A DNA stretch of 64,000 bases. Origin: Xenoacremonium recifei. Its lineage: Eukaryota > Ascomycota > Sordariomycetes > Hypocreales > Nectriaceae. This document shows positions 33,997 to 45,097 of this stretch, piece after piece (the stretch's first letter is position 1; each line of letters opens with the position of its first letter). The position numbers were made by a program, and so were the translations under genes. The stretch spans positions 1 to 64,000 of the forward strand of contig WOFQ01000016.1 in the NCBI GenBank assembly GCA_012184525.1. Reading direction: 5' to 3'. The notes beneath the pieces were generated by a model. The model worked only from the letters and a program-made list of their open reading frames with translations. It did not search any database and had not been told where the DNA came from.

Positions 33997-34594
33997 CGTG
34001 ATGTTGAGGAGAAGGAATACAATAGAGCTGGGATACAAGTGACAAGATAAGACAATTATGAGCCGAGAACTGAGAGCAGCCAAATGGAAAAAGAGGCACG
34101 TTTTATCTTCATATCAGCGCATGCATGCACCGATCGTCAACAGTCGTGGCCTACCTTATCATGCTGTTATGTTGGTGGTGCATCGAAGACAGAAAAATCC
34201 CACTTGCCTAAAGAGGCATTTCCCAAACGGGAGAGTCAGCTGGACAAGCGGAAAGCCCGTTGCTCGTCGAGGATCAAACGCCAAAGTCGGCTCGGAAGGT
34301 CCATGCTCCAGCTAGCAGACACCATAGATCTGGAAATCGAGTCGTCTTCTCATATTGTCTTATCTTGTACCTTTGAATCAGCACCCTGAAGCCGTGGAGA
34401 GCATCGGATTGCTGAGAGATTTTACGTGACGGGATTTTAGCCCAGAGAGTCCCACCATCGGGCACTTGTCCGTCATTCACGAGTACTGCAACAACTTCGA
34501 GAAACACAAAATAAAAGCAACCCAGCACCAAAAGACTGTGCAATCCTTCTCTTCCAGCTTCCCAATTCCTCCTTGGTGGCACACAAGACTCACC
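33997..34594. promoter_or_regulatory. Bidirectional promoter of transaminase and D-amino-acid oxidase genes
   Basis: This 598-base region lies between two divergent start codons whose products act on related chemistry. It contains a CGG-N5-CCG element at 34249-34259, which is compatible with Zn2Cys6 binding. Co-regulation by the nearby Zn2Cys6 gene at 36252 is a hypothesis. Confidence 0.5.
34249..34259. promoter_or_regulatory. CGG-N5-CCG palindromic element
   Basis: The plus strand reads CGG AAAGC CCG, an inverted CGG pair with a 5-base spacer, a layout used by some Zn2Cys6 dimers. It lies in the shared promoter about 250 bases upstream of the transaminase ATG. Such short matches occur by chance. 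Confidence 0.3.
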
Positions 34595-35903
34595 ATGGAG
34601 AAGAACATTGTTGTCATCGGGTGAGGTGGCATGAGTCACAAGTTCTGTTTGCTCTGACGACTGACAAAGTGACGTAGCGCTGGCGTTGCTGGTTTGACGA
34701 CCGCTTTGCTGTTGTCTCGCAACTCCAAGCACCGCATTATCGTTGCTGCTAAGCATATGCCCGGCGACTACGACATTGAGTATGCTTCGCCATGGGCGGG
34801 TGCCAATTATATGCCGTGAGCTACCATTGGCTTCTACTGGGGCTTTCTGAATATTGACTTTTGTTGCAGGGTGTCTGTTCCGGGCACAAAGGCTGAGATT
34901 TGGGATAAAGATACCTGGGGACCTCTTGAGGAGCTCGCCAAAAATGTGCCCGAGGCCGGTGTTCATTTCCAAGGTGAGCACCCTAGGGATTTTGCGAAAG
35001 ATTCATATGCCTAGTTAATGTTTTACATAGAGTGCGAAATTCTGAACCGTGCCAAAGACATTGGTTCTGCTACTGCCGACTGGTTCTCCAAGCTGATTAC
35101 GACAGACCCATGGTTCAAGGACACCGTACCAAACGTAAGTAAAAGGCAACTACTGTGAAAAAGAAGAGCAGTTCACTGAGTTCTCATAGTTCCGGGTAAC
35201 TCCCAAGGCGGAAGTACCGTCTGGAATCGACTCCGCAACAAGTTTCACATCCGTTTGTATCAACACGGCCATTTATCTTCCCTGGCTGGTCTCGCAATGC
35301 CTGAAGAACGGGGTCGTCTTCAAACGAGCCATTTTTACTCACATCTCGGAAGCGTCTCGTCCAGGAATCCACCCAGTGGGAAAAGTTGACCTCGTAGTCA
35401 ACTGCACTGGGCTGATGGCCTGCAAGCTGGGTGGCGTTGAAGATAAGACCGTTGTCCCAGCCCGCGGCCAGATTGTCGTCGTCAGAAATGTTGCGCCAAA
35501 AATGATGAACATCTCCGGAACCGACGACGGAGAAGATGAGGCGTGTTATATCATGACCCGAGCAGCCGGAGGAGGCACGATCTTGGGAGGATCCTATCAG
35601 AAAGGAAACTGGGAGTCCCAGGCTGACCCTAACCTTGCCGTTAGAATTATGCAGAGGGCAGTTAAGCTGTGCCCAGAATTGACTGGAGGTAAAGGCATTG
35701 AGGGTCTAGATGTCATTAGACATGCCGTCGGGTTGAGGCCCGTACGAGAGGCCGGGACGAGGATCGAAAAGGAGCGAATTGGGGGTGTCTGGGTTGTCCA
35801 TAACTACGGCGCTGGAGGAGCAGGCTACCAATCCTCATACGGATGTGCCCAGAATGCGGTTGTTTTGGTTGAGGAGGCTTTCCGATCAACGTCGAAGTTG
35901 TAA
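34595..35903 (+). CDS. FAD-dependent D-amino-acid oxidase, peroxisomal SKL tail
   Basis: Five exons encode about 350 residues. The first is 26 nt (34595-34620); introns lie near 34621-34676, 34797-34869, 34973-35031 and 35135-35190. The FAD-binding Rossmann motif VVIGAGVAGL spans the first intron. Later motifs of D-amino-acid oxidases are VVNCTGLMA, PARGQIVVV, GLRPVREAGTRIE and VVHNYGAGGAGYQSSYG, which match the substrate- and FAD-contacting C-terminal region. The protein ends in SKL, a PTS1 signal, in agreement with the peroxisomal location of this enzyme. It oxidises D-amino acids to the imino or keto acid, ammonia and hydrogen peroxide. It is divergent from the transaminase gene and is followed by a Zn2Cys6 regulator in the same orientation. 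Confidence 0.95.
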
Positions 35904-36251
35904 ATCAATCTCTAGAATCTTAAGCTAGCTTATTCAAGGAGAATAAGGTATCAAAATAGAATACGAAGCGACATCCCTTTTCTGTTCGGAGCTTGTTGGG
36001 AACGAGAGACATGACTCGTTGTAGACACTGTTAGTGCAAGATTTGGGCGCTGTCACCCAGCCGCTGGAGGCTATTTTGGTGTCCTTGAGCCTGGTGTTAG
36101 CCTGGGTCAGAAGACGGCACCTCCATTCAGCGCCCAGCAAGCTCTTATCAGTGGGCCGAGTTTGCGGGGGATCTGAGGGTCATTTGTCTTCCCTCTTGCA
36201 TCTCTCTCTTGCATCTTCTATCTGGACATCAGCCCGAGCTTCGCGCAGCCT
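35904..36251. other. Intergenic region
   Basis: There are 348 bases between the oxidase stop and the Zn2Cys6 gene. It holds the 3' flank of the former and the promoter of the latter; C/T-rich stretches precede the ATG. Confidence 0.5.
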
Positions 36252-38451
36252 ATGCACTTCATCCCATTGTCGATGGACTCTCCAAGCTCAATTCCTCTAC
36301 CTCATTTCAGCGAATTTGGTCATCGGTCAAATTCGCTGGCATTCGCCAAGCATGACTGTCACACGTGCGCGGCGCTGAAGAAACCATGCGATCGCCGTCG
36401 CCCAAGATGCGGCACCTGTCAATCCAGCCAGAGAAAATGCGGCGGGTTCACCATGGACCTGGTCTGGAAAGAGTCTAAGTCTTCGAAACCTCGAAGCTCC
36501 ATCAACACTGCATCAATTCATACCCAGCATCAATCGCGGACTTTCCGCTTCATGGGAAGTAGCCAGGCACGAAAGCGGGCAGGCCGCAAGCCAAAGACCA
36601 CCAAAGCTCGGTGTGCCACGAGGAGCGGCCCGGCGAAGTACTTCTCGAAATTTCGGTTGGATTCAAATGTCGGAAATTCGCCAAAGCGAATCGATGCTGT
36701 TGAAGAGGACGCGGCGGCGAGTGTTCCTGAAGTTGAGACCAACGACTGCCCCAGACAAGAAGTAGAGGTCATTCCATGGGGTGAGACAACCTGCATTTTT
36801 ACCTACATCCTCCTTTATTAATTTTTGTTAGCTAACAACTCGTTCAAAGAGGTTGAAGGCAGCGTCGACGATATCCCTATTGACGAGTTCACGCAATACT
36901 TCCCGGAGATTCCTGGCCTTATGCTAGACCCAAGTGGAATATCATCTTCTCCAGCAGCCCCTGCTACACCAATTGATACAGAAGCAGACAATTCGTCATT
37001 CACGCATGGGCCCGAAACATTTGGGAACGAAGGCTCCGATGACTGCCTGGTAGAAATATCACGCCAACCAATCCCGGCCGGGATCAAGTTCACATCACTG
37101 GCTCACAAATATGAAACGATTCTGTTTCTATGTAAGTTTTGACAGTGAATCGTAGAATATAATAGGAAATGCGGCTAGCTGACATAACATAGATGACGAA
37201 GAATTCTGTGTTGTCCCGCTAAGTGCAGATTGTCACGATAACCCATTCCGAATACGCCGAGACCGATTCGAACAGTTCCCATTCCTCCTACACGCAACCC
37301 TAGCCATGTCTTCTCAACATCTAGCTAAGCAGAATAATTCACTTGTCCTGGCAAATGAAGTACATAATCATTGGTCTACCGCAATCCAGTTATTCAGTGC
37401 AGCCCTTAGTAATTCGAGTTTCCTTCCGCTACTGGATACTCTACTAATTTTAATCAACTTCGAGGTAAATAAGAGTGTGTGAACAGTCTCCCTGGAATCT
37501 CATTGACAATTCTTGGCCTGTATGCAGTCGACGCAGTCTCCTTATGGGATGTTAGACATGCATCTACAAGGAGCCCGGAGGATGCTGCAAGAAGCTGATG
37601 CTCTGCTAAAATGTCACCGAAGCTCCCATCTTCGAGCAAAAGTTGCAATGCTCATCTGGTAAGTATTCGTCACTGCTTTATCGAATTCATGATTGTCTGA
37701 CTAGTGTGCGTTTAGGTGGGATGTCACTGCTTCACTTATCTCGAGAAAGGAGCCGCGTCTTCCATCTTCGTATCTGGAAGTATTAGCCAAGTATGAACCT
37801 AGCGACAGTTGGTCATTTTTCACTCTTGTGGGTTGCCCGATTGAGTTTGTCATGGCTATGGCTCGTCTTGCCAAGCTCGCTTCGATATATGAACAGACTA
37901 CGCAAATGGAGTCCGTAATCTTTGATCACCGCTCGGTAGACACTGTTATCCAGCAGGTCCAAAATTACGCCAACGAAGAAGAAGGTTATCTGGATGCGAT
38001 GGGAGACATGGAAGAGGACCCTAACACGGCGAGAAATCGATACCACTGCATCGAAGCGTGGAGACAGGCCATACAACTCTACGCTATACGTGTCTTCGAC
38101 CCAATATTAGACAGGCAAGACATTCAAGTGGCTGCTCGACTGGCCCGTATCACATTAGACAGCGCAAGATGCATCCCATCAACGGATCGGTTCCAGAAGC
38201 AACTTCTTCTGCCTGTGTTCTTGGCAGGCGCTGAAATGGGCGATGAATGGAACCGGTGTTTTGTTCGTGATTATTGCAACCATTGGAGCCAATCGTCTCG
38301 ATTCGACCAGTTTTCCGGGGCCTTGGTCATATTGGAAGATATTTGGGCTGAGTGGACTCCTTGGACAAGAAATCTTCATTGGTGGGGTGTCAAGGTAAAG
38401 CGCAGTTACCAGGCGAATGGGTATATGGACCATGAGTTACTTCTTGGTTAG
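36252..38451 (+). CDS. Zn2Cys6 transcription factor next to D-amino-acid oxidase
   Basis: Five exons (introns near 36781-36830, 37133-37191, 37465-37528 and 37661-37714) encode about 640 residues. The zinc cluster is at about residues 36-63: C-HT-C-AALKKP-C, then C-GT-C-QSSQRK-C, in the order expected. A basic low-complexity stretch (KRAGRKPKTTKAR) follows. The C-terminal two-thirds resembles the fungal-specific factor domain seen in many Zn2Cys6 factors that regulate nitrogen or carbon catabolism (FPFLLHATLAMSSQHL, then LQGARRMLQEA). It lies directly downstream of the oxidase gene in the same orientation and could regulate the divergent pair. The start at 36252 is used; an in-frame ATG 7 codons later is possible. 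Confidence 0.9.
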
Positions 38452-39262
38452 CAAAGCAGTATTTGTGATCGGCTATATTCCGTTCAAGTCAAAATGTAAA
38501 ATAACATAAGAATCACATATTCAATAATCCTGCAGTCGTTGAATGATTCTTTCCAGTAGCTGCACTGTAGGTTGGAGAGTCTCCGGGCCGACTCCTCCCA
38601 TTGAATGTATTCCATGACCTCTCTGCGGGTTAATTTTTAACTCATAACCATAATGATCTTGGAAATTGTCCAAGACAGTGTCACTCCTAAATATGGAGTC
38701 CAGATGGCAACGTTCGTTCATATATGATATAGGATATATTCCTCAATTGGATAGCGACCTATGTTCACGGACAGGAATTGGACTGCATCATCATCTAGGA
38801 AGGGTCTCTGTACAAGCACTCTATTTTATTTATTGTTAAAGTAATATAGCGTGTAGAGAACCTTTCTTCGTCGATAATTCCTGGCAAGTAAAAACCAGAA
38901 GCAACTCGTCAACGTGATTCACCGCCATTGGTCTCAGCGCTTGGTCAATTAATGTAAGATACGGGTCTGGCGACATTACGAAGCTGATCCAATGCCATCC
39001 AACAGATGTGTATCAATGGTCTCTTTTGTATTGATGGCGATTCATAATACACTCTACGCCCGATTGATTCAGCGTCACCCAACGCATAAATGGGTATATA
39101 TAGTAGAGTCTTCTCGCCTTAAAGCCATACCCTTTAACTTATTCTTCGCAACTCATTCTTCGTGACATCCGACTCTCTTCCAGCTCAGAAGCCCAAAATT
39201 ATTTCTTGAACCTTACTTCTATTTTCTCTAGCATAAAATATCCAACACTCCCTTGTCGCATA
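38452..39262. other. AT-rich intergenic region and promoter
   Basis: This 0.8 kb stretch is clearly richer in A and T than its neighbours. The right end carries a TATA element and a pyrimidine-rich leader for the Cys-rich gene at 39263. No other gene is supported. Confidence 0.5.
39095..39103 (+). promoter_or_regulatory. TATA box of the Cys-rich gene
   Basis: TATATATAG occurs 160 bases upstream of the ATG at 39263 and is followed by a C/T-rich leader with repeated ATTCTTCG. This is one of the clearest core-promoter layouts in the window and supports the small downstream gene being real. Confidence 0.5.
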
Positions 39263-39476
39263 ATGTGCGAATACAGAACAGTGAAAGATAAGTATGGCAA
39301 TTGGCAGAAAAAGAAGATGAGTGACTGTAAGAATTGCACTTGCAAGTACAGTAAGGGCTGTGGCAGGAAAGGTCTTTGTACTTGCAAGTCTGTCGAAAAA
39401 GGTAATCAAAGTATGAAGTATTTAGAAAGTAAGCGCCCTACTAACACTATATATAGCTAAGGGAAAGGCCAAGTAA
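39263..39476 (+). CDS. Small Cys-rich metallothionein-like protein
   Basis: Two short exons encode 52-55 residues. The ATG at 39263 starts MCEYRT. The Cys pattern after residue 21 is C-x2-C-x-C-x5-C-x5-C-x-C, with two C-x-C pairs and seven Cys in all, plus many Lys; there is no signal peptide. Two GT donors (39402 and 39411) fit one acceptor ending at 39456 that has a CTAAC branch site. Both donors keep the same frame, giving an end of either VEKAKGKAK or a form three residues longer, then TAA at 39474-39476. C-x-C pairs in a tiny cytosolic Lys-rich protein are the hallmark of metallothioneins that bind Cu or Zn, but the length and spacing do not exactly match a family I know. A TATA box and pyrimidine-rich leader precede it. 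Confidence 0.6.
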
Positions 39477-39954
39477 AAGGCAAGGGCTAAGGATCTGGGC
39501 AATGTCAAGGATGCAAAGAGCCGAGTACTCCGTATTATCTTCAAAGTAAAATAAATATATTTCGTTCTTCGGAATAAAGTTTAAAAATCTCTTTAGATTG
39601 ATTATATCGTAGTATTTTTGCGCTCGTCAGTTTTATGAACATAGGTATTTGTAGGAGCTCTACAAGAACTCTATTGTGTCCTTATTGTTGCAGGGAGACA
39701 CCGTCTTATGACTCTGTTTTAATTTTCTCTCTTTTCTCTTCCGCCTCAACCGCATCAAGGAATATTACATCTGCCCCCGTTTGGGGCCCCTCTTCTCTCG
39801 ATAAGTATTTTATGTCGTCATTCACGATTAGTATTGCAGAAAGACGGAAAACAAACACAGAATTTTGTGAGCATCCAACGATAACTCTCTAGCATGTCTC
39901 TACTACCGTTTGAGTCAAAGCTCGTTCGGCGTAGATTGTTTTGCGCCCACGATT
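39477..39954. other. Intergenic region
   Basis: There are 478 AT-rich bases between convergent genes. They include the 3' flank of the Cys-rich gene with an AATAAA-like signal near 39550. No gene is supported. Confidence 0.5.
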
Positions 39955-40875
39955 TCAAGGTTTTTTACCTCCACTGAAGATGTAGTCCCGTAGTATGAGA
40001 AGACTATAATAGTCATTTTCTAGTGCCGCGAACTTTGCTTCCTCCATGAACCAATCAGGTGTCCCTGTCTTTGACCCAAGCTTCTCTCCCTCGGGTCTGC
40101 AAGAGTCGAAATCGATGATCACGGGAGTTTCGCCGTCCATCATGATGTTTGCTGGATTTATGTCATTGTGGATGAGTCCTAGCCCATGAAGGTGATCGAC
40201 CCCCTCGTCAACTCCCTCGAAGTAAAGGTACTTCTGATCATCGCTAGCATTTTCCACTTTCTTGGAGAGTTCTGAGTCGCATTTAGCAAAGCAAAGACCA
40301 GAAATCCTGTCGTCCTCGACCAAACATCCGAAGTATCGTACAATATTCGGGTGCGGGTGCTCCTTCAGAATTTCGCAAATTTCGGCTTCCTGCAGTACTA
40401 CATTGGCAGTATCTTCTGGATCTTTATCATCGGGCTCCCAATGGAGAAGGCAGGGTCGCTTGATGTATGTGTCCGCCGGGAGAGGCTCAGGAGCCTTGGT
40501 GATGCCATCCTTGAACTTTGGGCAGTAGTGCTCTCGGGGAATATGTGTGATGTCAAGAGAGTCGGGATCCAAATTTTCTGTCTCGCGATGTTCGACCTTT
40601 GCGGCAAAGTAATCTTCTCCCTTTTGCAATATGATCTTTGTATGGTCATAAACCCAATCGTTTTCCTCCTCGGAGAAGCTAAAGGCTTCGCTCTGGATAA
40701 GAATCTTCAATTTGGGCTCCGCGTCGTCATCGTTAGAAGGGACATCGACACCTAAATCCTCGGCAGATCCTTGACTCGTTTGGCCAATGTCCTCCTCATT
40801 ATCGGGGTCTCGAGTGTCGATAGAGCCGCGGCTCCGATGTCCGCCATTGCGAGACGAAGTTTGGCCTTGCCCCAT
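39955..40875 (-). CDS. Protein kinase-like protein with HND and DFD motifs
   Basis: This intron-less gene encodes 306 residues. The first 55 residues are polar and disordered-looking. The kinase-like core shows EAEICEILKEHPHPNIVRYFG (the alpha-C and beta-4 region). The catalytic loop is IHNDINPANI, with HND in place of HRD but keeping Asp and the downstream Asn, and the metal loop is IDFDS, where DFD replaces DFG. A clear beta-3 Lys is not obvious. These variants are common among fungal atypical kinases of this type, and activity cannot be judged from sequence alone. The protein ends soon after the activation-loop region, so the C-lobe is short compared with a full kinase of about 260-280 residues. 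The target is unknown. Confidence 0.8.
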   Translation of the reverse strand: MGQGQTSSRNGGHRSRGSIDTRDPDNEEDIGQTSQGSAEDLGVDVPSNDDDAEPKLKILIQSEAFSFSEEENDWVYDHTKIILQKGEDYFAAKVEHRETENLDPDSLDITHIPREHYCPKFKDGITKAPEPLPADTYIKRPCLLHWEPDDKDPEDTANVVLQEAEICEILKEHPHPNIVRYFGCLVEDDRISGLCFAKCDSELSKKVENASDDQKYLYFEGVDEGVDHLHGLGLIHNDINPANIMMDGETPVIIDFDSCRPEGEKLGSKTGTPDWFMEEAKFAALENDYYSLLILRDYIFSGGKKP

Positions 40876-41452
40876 GGTTTTTCCCTCTGGAGAAAAAGAA
40901 ATTCAGCAGGAACAAAACATCAAATAGGCACTAGTGGGGTTCTTTCCCAGGTCCCAAGACGCTTTCTCGGTTGACGTCTCGCTGAGCATCAAGTTGGGTT
41001 AGGCCGATCTCAATGCGCCTGTGAAAGTTGAATACGGAAGTCAGTGGGAGAAAGCAAGGATGAGTCGTTTTATTTCGGAGGTCACATGTCCACTGCAACG
41101 TGCCACAGTTTTGTGAATCAAGCAAGAATGTTTGTTAGGCCAGTGAATGATTCTTTGTTCTCCAGAGCTCAGCTAGTAAACCCCGACGGGAGCGAACAGT
41201 GATTCGTTGCGTTAAAGCAGACTGCTACATATTTCTGGATGCCCTGTTCCGACATGGAGGGTGCACAGAGGTTCAGAAGCCATTGCGAAAACGTGTGTGC
41301 CTGTTAACAAAGAATCACGCACCCTGGCTGCCTAGTGATGCCGCACCAACAAATAAAAATTAGCCCCCTTGCAGTAAGTCAGGGTACTGCAGTATCAGAG
41401 TCAAAGGAGCCTGCTTACTCAAAGAAACTGCTTACTCGTGAAAATTAGAAAC
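40876..41452. other. Intergenic region
   Basis: This is about 0.6 kb of divergent promoter space between the kinase-like gene and the orphan gene on the plus strand. I see no further gene. Confidence 0.5.
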
Positions 41453-42377
41453 ATGGCCGCAACCCAGTGGCAACTTGCATTGTTACTTTTCTTGATCAAC
41501 ATCAGCCTGGGACCAGGTGATTGTCTTATAGTTTCTGAAGAACAAGCGCTAAGACCGGCGACGCAGCAGCATCATTATCATCACGGAGGGATTTCTGTGT
41601 AGAGACGGGGACGGTCTCTGCTTGTTTGTGCGAGGGACCGAGGCACTTTTCTCGTTCATCGAGACGGAGAGGAGCGACGTGGTGAGCATGGCGGAGATCA
41701 TTGGTAATCAGCTGGAGGCTGGGTTGATGAGGACGGAGGACGAGCTGTATCCGCGGTGGTATCGCGAACTGTTGGAGGATGGGGAGCATCCGGAGTCTTG
41801 TCATTGTCGACGCTGTGTTAACACTCTCCGGGGGAGATGTTTTCAGCTTTCTTGGGAGTCGGGCGAGGAGTGCGAGCCGGATCTTGTTGCGACACGGGTC
41901 GTGGAGTGTTTGGCGAGCTGGCTGGACTTGGATTCCGCAGGGACGAACGGGACCGAGGAGACTAGTGGGCCTGGGGGCAGACCTATTGTCTTTGGCACGA
42001 GGGGACGAGAGCGCTTGAGACCGGGCTTGAAGGTCTTTTTGTATCAGTGTGTTGTTCTTCTTCCATACGCTGTGCGTTGGGAGTATCCTTTTACCAAGGC
42101 TTTGGTGAGTTGTCGCGGCGGACGGGGGACGACGTGGACCTTGGAGAGGGGACTGGAGGGGAGTGTTTGGGGCCTGGTGCCCTTTAGTCCTATAGAACCC
42201 GGAGGTGATGAATTTCGCAGGGCTTTTTGGGTCCTGCAGACTCTTCGTCGCTTTGAGAAGGAACGGGCGATGGAGAGACCTGAGTCTGCATGCTATGGAA
42301 TATGCATCTTTGGCAGCCGGCAAGAGGTTGAGGCTGCACTGGTCCAGTGGGTGCCGCGGATGAGGAGATGGTTGTAG
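41453..42377 (+). CDS. Orphan protein, 5' end uncertain
   Basis: The open frame running to 42377 is about 250 codons long even without its 5' part. Features are CHCRRCVNTLRGRC (a Cys cluster), an acidic WESGEECEPD block and a long region with FLYQCVVLLPYAVRWEYP. The frame continues upstream to about 41559 before an in-frame stop. A candidate first exon begins at ATG 41453 with a hydrophobic stretch (WQLALLLFLINISLG) and would join through a 37-nt GT-AG intron, which is unusually short. A long frame on the opposite strand (41526-42497) is Ser/Pro/Arg-rich and looks like a shadow. I recognise no family. Confidence 0.5.
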
Positions 42378-43330
42378 TATGGGGAGACCCGGAGAGGGGG
42401 TTGACCTAGACCTAGACCTTGATGTTGTTTGTCTAGTGGTTGAGACTTGGATCATGTGGTTTGATCCGTTATTGAATTTCTCTCTCTGACTTCTCACGTA
42501 TAACGCAATGGATACTCTTTGTGGAAATGGAGGAGTGAGGCTAGATGATTAAGTCTTTTTTACAAAGTCGCGATAATTGAGACGAGCGACGACATTTTCT
42601 GACTTTTTATTTTTTATTTACTCGTTGCGTTTGACTTTAGTAAGTAGGAACAGTTCCAGCAGTGCTCATCTCACTAAACCGTTTGAAGTCTGAATGCCAA
42701 CCCCATACGTTGAGCGGTGCGGGGATTATACTAGCACCTCTTGAAGCCATTAAGCCTATGACCCCGGAGAGGAAAATTGAATCCTTCACCGTGCTTATCT
42801 ACAGTCCCGAACACCGTGAACGTTTGAGGAGATAAGGCTTGGTACAATACCTAGCAGAGTGTCTGGCGCTCAGAAATTCAACATCTCCTATTCCGGTAAT
42901 CGGGGTTCCTCCATCGCGCCAGCATCGCGCCTTTCCAGATCGGGTGGAAACTCGCTTTCCAGATTTGGGCATTTGCTCTAGTGTGCCCACGAAGATAGTC
43001 ATCCGACGACGCCTCAAACAGATTCTGGGGCCACGGATCCTGGTGTTATCTCTGGAGATCTCCAGCTTTGCATTCAGCCCATCAATTGCAATGGCCCCCT
43101 CACAAATAGGATTGTGATAGCTCTCGCTTAGGCGCTTCTTATCTCGTTGGCTGGGGTGGTGTTGGTGGTGGCCATATCAGAGAACGATCAGCCAATGCTC
43201 GTCTATCTACGGCCTTGACGGAAGAGCCTCTCAACATTTAAAAGGCCGATGTCTCTATCTCCAGCGACATCTCAGCTCGTTCTCTTGAAACAAGCCTTCA
43301 CTTCATCAACTTACCTTCAACTGTTCAACA
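42378..43330. other. Intergenic region
   Basis: This 0.95 kb stretch holds the permease promoter; a TTTAAAAG element sits near 43236. Short open frames (for example 42839-43117) lack motifs. Confidence 0.5.
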
Positions 43331-45097
43331 ATGGCTGCCACTCAGACTAAACAGGTCATCCAAGATGATCTCGAGCTTGAGGCCGCAGGTTACGAGCGGG
43401 CTATGCCTCGCCGATTCTCTCTCTGGTCCTTGGGTGCACTGTCGTTCACTCTCACCTGCACCTGGCTGGGTGCTGGGTCTTCAATCGGCATCAGCCTCAC
43501 AGAAGCCTCTTCAGCAGGCACCCTGTGGTCCCTCCCTGTGGCTGGAGTCATGACAATGATAGTCTCAGCCGGCATGGCCGAGCTGGCTTCCGCTTATCCT
43601 GTCGCCGGCGCGCAGTACTACTGGTCCTTCATGGTGGCAAGGGACGACTACAAGCCATTCGCATCTTTCTTGTGAGTTCATGAAGTAATCTGAGAAGTTA
43701 TCCTATCAGCTGCTGACGCAAATCTAGCAATGGCTGGCTCAGCGTCATCGGCTGGTGGTTGGGCGCAAGCTCCGTTGCCAACTTCGTCGCTTCGATGATT
43801 CTCAGCATCGCGCTCGCGTGGTATCCCGATTATCACACCGAACGATGGCACCAATATCTCATATATGTTGCTCTCACTTGGATTGCTGTGTGTGTCAACA
43901 TCCTGATGTCGAACTGGATCCCGTTTTTCAACAAAGCCATGTTCTTTCTAGCCGTCGTGACCTTATCCGCGACCATGATAACACTGTTCATCGTCGCCCG
44001 CCACCATCACGCCTCGGGATCTTTTATGTTCACCGATACGACCAACGGGACAGGATGGTCAAGCGACGGTCTTGCATTTATGCTCGCTATTGGAAATGCC
44101 GTGTACTCATTCCTTGGCAGCGATTGCGGTGCCCACCTGTGTGAAGAAATCCCAAATCCTGCAAAGAATGTGCCGAAGATCATCATATACCCTCTGATGA
44201 TGGGACTTCTCACGGCTTTTCCTTTCACTGCGTCTCTGATGTACTCAATTACCGATATCAAAGCAGTTCTCGCTACTGCCACGGGCCTGCCGCTATATGA
44301 GATCTACTACCAGGGAACCGGGTCTCGAGTGGCTGCGTCTATCTTGTTAGCTATGTTTGCGTTCCTATTTTTCAGCAACTTGATTGCCAACGGTAAGTAC
44401 CCCTCTTTGTCAAGAGTCTCGGGAGCTAATCACCTATGTTGCAGCAACAACGTGCTCGCGAACCATGTGGGCGGTTTCTCGTGATGGAGCCCTTCCTTTC
44501 TCCAAGTTCTGGATGCGTGTCCACCCATACTTCCAGGTACCCGTCAATGCTCTGGTTCTTTCGGGTACTTTTATTACGGTATGAATTCGTCGATTCCTTC
44601 CTAAGAAATCTTTTGTCTGACATCCGTGTTAGCTCTATGGTTGTATCTTTATCGGGTCTACCACTGCGTTCTCTGCTATGGTCAGTGCAGCTATCGTTTT
44701 CCTCCAGACCTCTTGCGTCATTCCGCAGGCCATTCTTCTATATCGGGGCCGTGACCAAGTCTTGCCTCCGAGATACTTCGACCTCGGAAAGTTCGGTGCT
44801 CCCATAAATGCCGTTTCTGTCGCATGGGTCACCTTTCTTAATGTGCTGTATTGTCTCCCAACCGCACAGCCAGTAACTCCACAGAACATGTCTTGGGTGT
44901 CTGTCGTGTGCACTGGGTTGATCTTATTCGTTATCATTCTGTGGTTCACCACGAAGAAGGGCAAGTTCAATGGGCCCAAGATTGATCTTGATCTGCTCAA
45001 CATGAGGAGAGAGGCAGCATTTGAAGTTCTCGATGCGACAGAACAACCTGGTCTCGAGGGACATGCCAAAGGCACTAAAGGCGAGGAGGACATCTAG
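43331..45097 (+). CDS. APC-family amino acid/GABA-type permease
   Basis: Four exons (introns near 43675-43728, 44393-44444 and 44580-44632) encode about 530 residues with about 12 predicted helices. The N-terminus carries RRFSLWSLGALSFTLTCTW, typical of fungal GABA/choline-type permeases of the APC superfamily. The conserved GTLWSLPVAGVMTMIVSAGMAELASAYPVAGAQYYW spans helices 2-3, and CEEIPNPAKNVPK is the loop characteristic of this subfamily. RTMWAVSRDGALPFS follows in the third exon. It imports an amino acid or amine at the plasma membrane; the exact substrate is not predictable. It is the first of five plus-strand genes running to 53496 and may provide transport for the adjacent catabolic genes or be unrelated. 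Confidence 0.9.

Noticed and set aside
41526..42497. A 323-codon open frame on the minus strand overlapping the orphan gene
   Set aside because: The translation is rich in Ser, Pro, Arg and Gln with no motif, as expected of an antisense shadow; the plus-strand frame has more protein-like composition.
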